This document shows positions 57,180 to 64,000 of a DNA stretch of 64,000 nucleotides, one piece after another. The position numbers and the translations under genes are program-made. The notes beneath the pieces are model-generated. The model was not told the DNA's origin. It did no database searches and saw nothing but the letters and a program-made list of their open reading frames with translations. Location: NCBI GenBank assembly GCA_015680685.1, contig MNCI01011971.1, positions 420,846-484,845 of the forward strand, read 5' to 3'. Every line of letters begins with the position of its first letter. The stretch's first letter is position 1. The stretch is from Gnetum montanum. Lineage: Eukaryota; Streptophyta; Gnetopsida; Gnetales; Gnetaceae.

Positions 57180-58900
57180 TGCTAGTTTAACATCTTAGAG
57201 GATGATTGTTGTGAACCCTTGATCACAAATGATGTTGTGGGTGCTTGAGGTGGCACTTTGATAAAAAAGGGGGGCCTCTTGCTTGTTGAGGCCGAGGGGA
57301 TCCTTCCCTTATTGGGAGGCATGCAGATTACAGAAGGTTGTTGCATAGGTTTAGACTTGCCACCTATGTTAATGGAGTTTATGACATAGGGGTTGTCATC
57401 TACATTAGATTGGCTTGCTGCGTCAAGCATCGATTGGCATCATTCTATCATTCTTTGTAGGTAATCATGCAAAGCACAACAATTGTCGATACTATGACCA
57501 GACATCTAGTGGTAATGATAGTATTGGTCTAGCTTGAATTGTTGTGGGACTGAGGGTTTGTTTGGTACTGATGAGGTGGGGTGCCTTAGTACTTTGTAGT
57601 ACCTATCATGGTTTTGGTAACCAATCTATAATACATGTTTGTATTGGATTTACCTAGATTTCAAGAGTTTCTCCAGTAATTTAGTGGGTTCCATTAGTAG
57701 TGGTGTATACTTTGAGAGATCCTTGCACTCAAAGATGGGATTTAGGATGGCCCCTGCTAATGTAGGTGAGTTGGCACCAGAGCTAGTAGCATTGTGAGCG
57801 GGGGTCTTAGGCTATTTAGTTGTTGGGCTTGAGTTAGTTGCTTTTGTGCTTGTGGCCACTATTTTCACTATTGCATTTTACTTGTGTACATGTTGGTTTC
57901 TATAGGCCACATAGGCTAGGTCATTACCAACTTGGGGTGCCTCTTCTATGCATTTCATTTGGGCAAACGCTTGGCCAAAAAATGTTAAGGCTAGGTAATA
58001 TAGTTTGGACTTGATGAAGTTGCTCACTACACCCTTGAAGATGGCTAGTAGGTGTGTCTCTTCTAGGGGTTTATGTTTTTTGCTAAATGTAGCATTCCAA
58101 CATTTGAGGAATTTTTGCACAGGCTTTAGGGGCCCCTACTTGGCTTGCATGAGCTAGTCGAGGGTTGCCTCAAGCTTTAGGTTGTACCTAAAGCATGTTA
58201 CAAACTAGCTTATGAGATCCTCCAAAGAATATATTAAGGCCTTAGGTAGCACATGATACCAGTTTAAGGCCTTGTCAATCAGTGACATGGGGAACATGTG
58301 CATGATGTTATGTGGCCAGGCTTGAAGGAGTAAGCACTCAATATGACAAACTATACATTAGGGTCCATTTTACCATTGTACTTGGTATGTTGAGGTAGGT
58401 AGACCTTATTTGGGAGAGTTAGAGATGGAACGGTAGGACTTATGGGGTCATCTCAATAGAAATCCACCACCTTGATAATTTTAGAGGACATAGCTTCAAG
58501 TTGGTTGATCTCCTCTATCAAAATTTGGATTAGTTGAAATGCTTAATCCAAGCTTGCAGATGTGCTAGCCAGTTGCATTGGTTGGACTTGTATTGGTTGC
58601 ATAACATAGGGTCAGATTATTGGTTGTGAAGTTTGCTAGTTTAACATGGTAGGGGATGGTCATTGCCAATTTGACGTCATAGTGGATGAATTTAGTTGAT
58701 GTGTTAGTTGAGGGATGGGCATGGTGACCAAGGTGGACCACACACGAGTGAGTTGGATAGACACCATGGGTAGTGATGACATAAGTAGGACATGGGATGC
58801 TTAAACCATCTAGGGCTAGGAGGTGGCCCTTACATGTGCATAGGGTTGGAAAATGGTGTAGTCACATGCAAGAAAGGTTAAATTGGCATGGTTACCATCT
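57180..58900 (-). pseudogene. Element F gag
   Basis: The gag core at 58290-57880 reads PMSLIDKALNWYHVLPKALI and ends in the open 57878-58120 stretch (FLKCWNATFSKK, TFFGQAFAQMKCIEEA). The knuckle region near 57515-57455 reads YYHYH, stop, MSGHSIDNCCALHDYL, equivalent to the CxxH...GHxxxxCxxL finger of Tat-lineage Gag with its first Cys changed to Tyr. The C-terminal part at 57182-57430 is Ser/Pro/Lys-rich. The N-terminus is unclear; reading upstream to ~58900 gives low-complexity Pro-rich sequence. The plus-strand 133-codon frame at 56784-57185 is antisense and probably meaningless. Confidence 0.78.
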
Positions 58901-59344
58901 TGGAGAGGATGGGTGGAATGAATCAAGGAGGGGCTATACTAGGGAGTGGTTGTTGGAAGATGATGTAGAGCGGGCTCTCATGTTTATAGTGGGCTTCAAA
59001 CTCATCTTCTTCCTCCTATGAGGCTTCCTTGTAGGTTATCCCTGCATCATGCTTATTTGCATGGATGAGTTGGGACAACAACTAGTGGTAGGATTTCGTG
59101 AGTGGGATTATGTCCAATAAAGAGGGGTTGTACTCCTATTCATCTCGGTCGACTCATTCATAATCGTATTTTTCCTCCAAGTCAAGGCAATACACTAGTA
59201 ATCCTACTTTTATTTTGGCACAAAAAAATTGTGTTTTTTAGCATAACACACTTGGTTGGATCATTGTGTCAGATGTATTAGACAATAACATGGAAGGTTA
59301 ATCTAGATTCATGTTCATAGATCTGGTTGTTAGAGTTGTTGTTG

Positions 59345-59595
59345 GTAGAAAATGGCTAAATTTGAAAATAGTAGAAAAATGACTAAGTTTGCCAGTAGTA
59401 GAAAAATGGCTAAGTACAAAAATGCAAAAAAAAATGGCTAATTATGAAAATTACAAAAAATTAACTAAGAGTAAAACTATAGAAAATTTGACTAAGTATG
59501 AAAATCTAGAAAAAATGCTAAGTATGAAAATATAGAAAAAAATGTTAAGTATGGAAATGAAGAAAAAATGCTAACTATGAAAGTTGCTAAAAATG
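59345..59595. repeat. ~26-bp tandem repeats in the leader of element F
   Basis: About ten degenerate units of the form AAAAATGCTAAGTATGAAAA lie between the gag region and the PBS. Confidence 0.75.
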
Positions 59596-59822
59596 GATAA
59601 CTCTGGTGCTACGCTTGCTATGATGGAGCTAGCTATGCTCTCTATGTTGAAAGCCAACTACACTCTCCCAAGAACCTAGAATTTTGGTTAAGTGCTAAAG
59701 ATGTGCTTTGGCTTTTGTCTAGCAAGGTTCCAAGGAAACCGATGCCAGGGTCCAACCTACACCAACCAGTGGTGGAGAGAGCATGCAAGAAAATAATCAA
59801 CAAATGCATAAAGAAATGGTGA

Positions 59823-59841
59823 GGCCCTACTTTTAGCACCA
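59823..59841 (-). promoter_or_regulatory. Primer-binding site of element F
   Basis: The minus strand reads TGGTGCTAAAAGTAGGGCC seven bases after the LTR end. The stretch at 17087-17105 is nearly the same. I cannot name the tRNA. Confidence 0.6.
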
Positions 59842-60627
59842 AAAATTATGACAACCAAAAATGTTGGTTGATGGAATCACCAAGGGGTCAATGGATGCAC
59901 AACTTTAACCCTACCTCCATGCAAGGGCCTTACTAGAAATGGAGGCAGAGTGTCCTAAATAGACTTGTCAATTGAATAGGGACTTTTCCAGTTGCAATCA
60001 GGAGAGTGGGTGCAACCAGGGGGTGGCATGGTTAGTTAAAATTCAAATGAAAGTGGCATGAAATGGTACTAAGTGTCAAAGAGGTGCTTTGCAATGCTAA
60101 GTGTAGAGCGTAGCCATGGAATGGAGGCAAGCATAACCAAGGGTTTCAAGCAAAATAAAGGTGTTAACCAGTGAATACTATACCTAGAGCATACTATAGC
60201 ATGATGACACATGAAAAAGTGAGGACAAACATAAGAAAAATGCAATGAAATGCTAGAAATGGAACACTACCCCAAATGGAATTGTAGTTAACTTCAAAAG
60301 AGTATTATAAGGTACACAATGTATAACAAGCATAGTGGGAGCATATTCATAGTCTCGGTAGTGTTGAGCCATGAAGTCTAGCATTCATCATGATGAATCA
60401 TGCCTACTAGGTTGGGCACCACAGTGTACCATGCAGTTTTTTACAGGGCTGCAATGGGGCTATGGTGCACTATGCAGTGCAAGGTTGCGATGAGGCCTTG
60501 GTGAACTATGTGGTGCAAGGATGCCTCTCCATTAGTGTGGTGGAATCTAGGTGTTTTTCACCCATAAAGATAAGTGCCAAGATGCCAAAATGCCAAATGC
60601 CAAGTGCTAAAAATTATTGCATACAAT

Positions 60628-60746
60628 GAATGCCAACTACTTGGGAATGCCAACTATTTGAGAATGCAAACCACCTAGGAATGTCAAACATGTAGGAATG
60701 CCAACCGTTTGAGAATTCTGACTGCCTAGGAATGCCAACCATTAAA
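60628..60746. repeat. 17-bp minisatellite, 7 units
   Basis: Seven exact-length 17-bp units of the same consensus as at 53395-53564. Confidence 0.9.
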
Positions 60747-60764
60747 ACATTGGGGAGCTAGTGG

Positions 60765-60772
60765 TATTTATA
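60765..60772 (-). promoter_or_regulatory. LTR TATA box of element F, 5' copy
   Basis: TATAAATA within CCCTATAAATACC on the minus strand. As this is the 5' LTR, it is the promoter that would have driven the gag transcript. Confidence 0.65.
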
Positions 60773-60878
60773 GGGCTAGGATTAGCTAAAAATCTGGATT
60801 GAGTGCCATGTGGTTGTGTGATATGTGGAACTACAACCTTTTGAAGGTTGCTAGAGGCTTCTTTGTAGTGCTACACTA

Positions 60879-61178
60879 GCTACGCTCTAGAGCATAGCAC
60901 AACACTTAGTCAAATTTTGCCAAATTAGATGTCTAGCATTGGTTACACTAGCTATGCTCTAGAGCATAGCAAGGATACTTAGAAAAAATTGACATAAATG
61001 CAGTCTTCTTCCACGCTATGTTGGCTATGCTCTAGAGTGTAGAAACATGGGTAATCTCAAATTAGAAAATTTTCCAAATTGTTCCTTCACTTTAAGCTAG
61101 CTTGATAGCTTCTGGCTTAACACTTGAGCAAACTAGCCACTAAAGTGTGTGCTACGCTACCTATGCTCTAGAGCATAG
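60879..61178. repeat. Four palindromes in the U3 of the 5' LTR of element F
   Basis: 60879-60898 has one mismatch, 60951-60970 is a perfect 20-mer (GCTATGCTCTAGAGCATAGC), 61024-61043 is imperfect, and 61161-61178 is a perfect 18-mer. Confidence 0.88.
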
Positions 61179-61265
61179 CATGAACACTTAGAAGAATTTT
61201 CCAACTTTTGACACTTAGAAACATTTGCAGTTGCAATTCTGAAGCACAAAATTGATGGTGTTTCA

Positions 61266-61914
61266 AGGCTCATAGGGACAGATGTAGAAAGAATGCAATT
61301 AAGAAAATAGAGGTCTCATAAGTACAACATTGATGAAAGCTAGGGAAACTACACCCATCAAACCTTTTCATCATTTTTTCTTTTGCATTGGAATGAGGGT
61401 CTTGATGAGGCAAAAGGGATTCAATTATTAGTATTCATGGAGAGTGTGTTGGTGGTGGTGAGGAAATGGACAGAGGATTTGGATTTGGTGAGGGAGAAGC
61501 ATATGAAGTAAGGTTTTGAATTTTGTGAGTGAGAAGAACTTGGATGTGGATGTAGATACAAAGGAAAGAGGAAGGATTTTGAGCCAATAGTGGGCACAAT
61601 GAAGAAGGGTTTTGTATGCTTTTAGACCTCCTCCTCCAACAACAATAGTAGTAGTTCAACCTCTAACACCTCCACCACCATAAGCATCAAAACTTGGTGA
61701 AAGACCTCTAACTCCACAAAATCCTCCACCTCTAGGTATTATTTGAGAAATTGCCTTATCTTTAGTCAACTCAAGGGTACCTAATGAAATTTTATAAATA
61801 TTGTTCAATATTGTTGTCATGGATACCATTTTTATAATTCTATATAATCTATCACTCAAAGTTGGTCAATCACTTAGTTTATTTATTTTCTAAGTTAATA
61901 AATTCTATACTTTT
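61266..61914. other. Unassigned sequence between two elements
   Basis: A short plus-strand reading near 61625-61735 is proline-rich (RPPPPTTIVVVQPLTPPPP) and stops at once. Nothing else can be supported. It might be a scrap of host coding sequence. Confidence 0.3.
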
Positions 61915-62585
61915 TCAAATTTTGTAAGAAGGTTGATCCTTCTTTTCTTCACTCAAGTATGAGTTTTCAATCAGTCATGGGGGTATGATGAAGAATCATA
62001 TACAAGCTATGTCAATGATCATGTGTCTATGAAACCCCATTAATGCATGGTGACATGCATCAATGTGAATGCATTAACATGAATGTAGGCAAAGCCTATA
62101 TAAATGCACACATTAACTACATTTAGGGCACCTTATGTCCATAGTATAGCAAGGATCTTTTAGTTTTATTTCTCTAAAGTTAGAATACTTTCCTTTAAGT
62201 GTTGATGGTGTGAATCAAAGAGATTGTATAGATCTTTATTCAAGTTTCATGTACCTAAACACGTTGTCATGAATGACAATAAAGATGAGAATTCTAAAAT
62301 TCATTGTAGCACTAAAATAGTTTTTATTTTCACTTTACTTTTATTGCACTTTACATTTCTCATCTTAAGAAATTAATGCATTTAATCATGAATACAAAAG
62401 TATGACCACTTTAAGCATAATGTATTTCACTTGGTAATCATAGTAGTAGTCATTTAGTATGTCTAGTAATCACCACTTAGTAACCCAGTAGCATTAACAC
62501 TAGTTCATAATGTGTTTGGTAAGTGGGAATGACTACTTATGTTAGGATAGTTAGAAACTAAAATAGATAAGTAGTTAAATAGTCA
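61915..62585 (+). mobile_element. 3' tail and partial LTR of a plus-strand Athila-like element
   Basis: The stretch 61915-61985 matches the sequence between the downstream ORF and the 3' LTR of element D and ends in the purine-rich GTCATGGGGGTA. The LTR begins TGATGAAG at 61986 and aligns with the family LTR to about 62585, where it is truncated before the R-U5 blocks. TATATAAA lies at 62097-62104. Confidence 0.75.
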
Positions 62586-63279
62586 GTCATACTTAAGCTT
62601 TACTTGTCATAGTTTCCTAGTTCAAATGTTGCAAAAGTATTATAGTATTCTTAGAAAACTAGAAAATATGATATCTCAAGAACTGTAACTTCGATTTTAG
62701 TGAACTAATGGTTAAAACTAATGTTTTATAACATCTTGAACACATTGGTGAGATTAAATTTTAGGGAGGACATTATGCTAAAGTACCTTATTGATAAAAC
62801 TAATTTATGCAATATTCAATTATAATTAAAAATGAGCTCCAAATTCTAGTTTAGTAACAAAAAGTAATAAGGGATATGGTTCAAGTAGGTTCATGGTCCA
62901 AAATTGCTCCATGAACAAAGTATTATATAATTAGATGTGCATAATAAGAATAAAAGATGCATAATTAAATGTGTGTAATAAAGAATAAATGTGCATAAGT
63001 GAATGTGTATAATAAAAATTAAATGTACATAAGGAATAAAATATGCATAGCCAAATACTTGTAAAAGCATAAGAACCGATGAACAGAAAAACTTCCAAGG
63101 GTAATTGAATTTCAACATTTAATCATAAAATATATAGTAAATCTATGACCAAGCTACAATAGTAGTAATACAAAGGATGCAAAACTTTAATAAAATAACC
63201 TAGCATGTAGATTCTATTCACTTATGTAGAAAACTAACAACAACATCAACAATAATAATATTAATAATAAGGAACAGAG
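62586..63279. other. AT-rich stretch with a degenerate tandem repeat
   Basis: About five units resembling AAATGTGCATAATAAGAATA lie at 62925-63045. A short AAT-rich tract (63250-63272) precedes the LINE-type ORF. No gene is visible. Confidence 0.55.
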
Positions 63280-64000
63280 ATGGAGAATGGAAGAGCGGGT
63301 TCAGGCGAGGCAGTCAGTGAGACGGCCCAAGGAGTGGAGAGGAATGGGCCAGCCCATGGCATGACGGAAGGACCGGTAGATGTGGTTACGACGGAGGAAA
63401 AGCAGCAGGCTAGAGCCTTCGGAGAGTGCTCTAGAGAAGGAGCAGTGCTGCGAATAAAAGTTAGACAACCAGAAAAGGATACCCTAGACAAACTGGAGTG
63501 CTGCCTACTAGGAAAATTCGTGTCTAAAGGGGCACGCCCACAGGTAGATCTGATTCGATGCTGGGCCCAGGCTACATGGGGATTAGGTACAGTGATGGTT
63601 CAATGCTTGGCCGATGACCGTCTCCTGTTTTGCTTTGCCTCCTTGGAGGACCGGGAACGAAATATGGTGGGAGGTCCTTGGTTCTATGGGGCACGCAGTC
63701 TAGCCCTAGCACCCTAGTGCCTAGGGGCTCACCAGGATCTAACTTTGTTTGAGAGAGCACCAATCTGGGTACGCCTTCATGGCCTCTCCCTTGAATACTG
63801 GTTGACAGAGTTCCTACAGTCGCTCACAAAGCTGTTTGGTAAATTTATCAAGTTTGATCCTTTCATTGAGACAAGGGAATACCTGGGTTTCGTGTGATTC
63901 TGTGTGTGGTGGCCTTTTATGCCGAGGGAGGCGGGCAAGGAGCTAGTGCTGGACACAGATCTTGGTGAGGAGAGGGTCCAAGTACAGTTTCAAAACCTAT
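63280..64000 (+). pseudogene. LINE-type ORF1 with DUF4283-like domain, cut by the window end
   Basis: From an ATG at 63280 one frame runs to the window end (240 codons) with two stops: TAG at 63715-63717, where the family has Trp (PW), and TGA at 63895-63897, where the family has Arg. Motifs match plant LINE ORF1/DUF4283 proteins: CCLLGKFVSKGARPQVDLIR, GGPWFYGARSLAL, ERAPIWVRLHGLSLEYW and LVLDTDLGEERVQVQFQNL. The N-terminus (first ~55 residues) is hydrophilic and Glu/Gly-rich. A zinc knuckle and ORF2 would be expected beyond the window. It is markedly more GC-rich than the rest and has no frameshift, so it is probably the youngest insertion here. The protein would bind the element RNA. Confidence 0.85.

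Larger units (their letters stand above)
52605..61265 (-). mobile_element. Element F: LTR element encoding only gag and protease, 8,661 bp
   Basis: Direct LTR copies at 52605-54285 and 59849-61265 flank a minus-strand interior with PBS, a repetitive leader, gag, a GPWL-type protease and then 1.9 kb without RT, RNase H or integrase. LTR ends are TGA...TCA. Flanking 5-mers (gcttg and aggct) do not match, so the target repeat has decayed or the ends are off by a few bases. The Gag knuckle and protease have Tat-lineage features. Structure fits the nonautonomous TR-GAG type known from plants. Confidence 0.85.
59849..61265 (-). repeat. 5' LTR of element F
   Basis: The LTR is 1417 bp and is the counterpart of 52605-54285. 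It contains seven 17-bp minisatellite units (60628-60746), the TATA box (60765-60772) and four palindromes (60879-61178). Confidence 0.87.

Noticed and set aside
56784-57185. Plus-strand 133-codon frame
   Set aside because: Antisense to the gag-protease region of element F; no motif, and composition follows the other strand.
61435-61859. Ser/Pro-rich frames that could suggest a host extensin-like gene
   Set aside because: Low-complexity, short and interrupted; no signal peptide or repeated motif.
1-64000. tRNA, rRNA and other RNA genes
   Set aside because: No cloverleaf or rRNA-like stretch was seen by eye; a covariance-model search could not be run.

Overview
This window looks like intergenic DNA from a large, transposon-rich seed-plant genome, most likely a gymnosperm; the lineage is inferred from element type and decay style, and no host marker gene confirms it. 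The sequence is AT-rich and holds no gene I can defend as an intact host gene. Almost everything recognisable is decayed Ty3/gypsy LTR retrotransposon. Where a reading frame can be followed, most stops are TAG at a Gln or Trp position, as expected from cytosine-methylation damage in silenced repeats.

Layout. 1-4650: minus-strand gag-PR-RT-RNaseH-INT remnant of an Athila-like element, cut by the window start. 4960-5286: plus-strand fragment of the same LTR family. 6852-14980: plus-strand Athila-like element with a 5' LTR, a 776-base N gap over the start of gag, then gag, protease, RT, RNase H, integrase, a long spacer and the start of a second ORF. 15252-18714: unrelated minus-strand element made of two ~1.6 kb LTRs around only 286 bp. 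18715-23672: AT-rich, unassigned. 23673-36992: the best element, a 13.3 kb minus-strand Athila-like copy with both LTRs, near-identical 5 bp target repeats, tRNA-type PBS, gag, all pol domains, a ~2.2 kb spacer and a ~950-codon ORF after integrase. 38333-47021: an 8.7 kb internally deleted relative that lost RT, RNase H and integrase but kept LTRs, gag pieces, spacer and the downstream ORF. Its right LTR is shared with a third internal region (47022-49350) in a tandem arrangement. 50570-52140: Tat-like RT-integrase remnant. 52605-61265: minus-strand element with 1.4-1.7 kb LTRs that encodes only gag and protease. 61915-62585: 3' tail and partial LTR of a plus-strand Athila-like element. 63280-64000: LINE-type ORF1 (DUF4283-like) running off the window end.

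How the parts fit. The Athila-like copies share LTR ends TGATGAG...CTCATCA, a PBS resembling the Athila tRNA-Asp site, an FMDDF-type RT active site, an unusual Cys/His knuckle in gag, and a coiled-coil, Gln-rich protein encoded after integrase. That downstream ORF is kept in the copy that lost pol, and it is preceded by a short LTR-promoter-like segment with its own TATA box in two copies. These two facts, plus the palindrome array in the promoter of the gag-only element and the very short element that shares its PBS, are the most interesting signals here.
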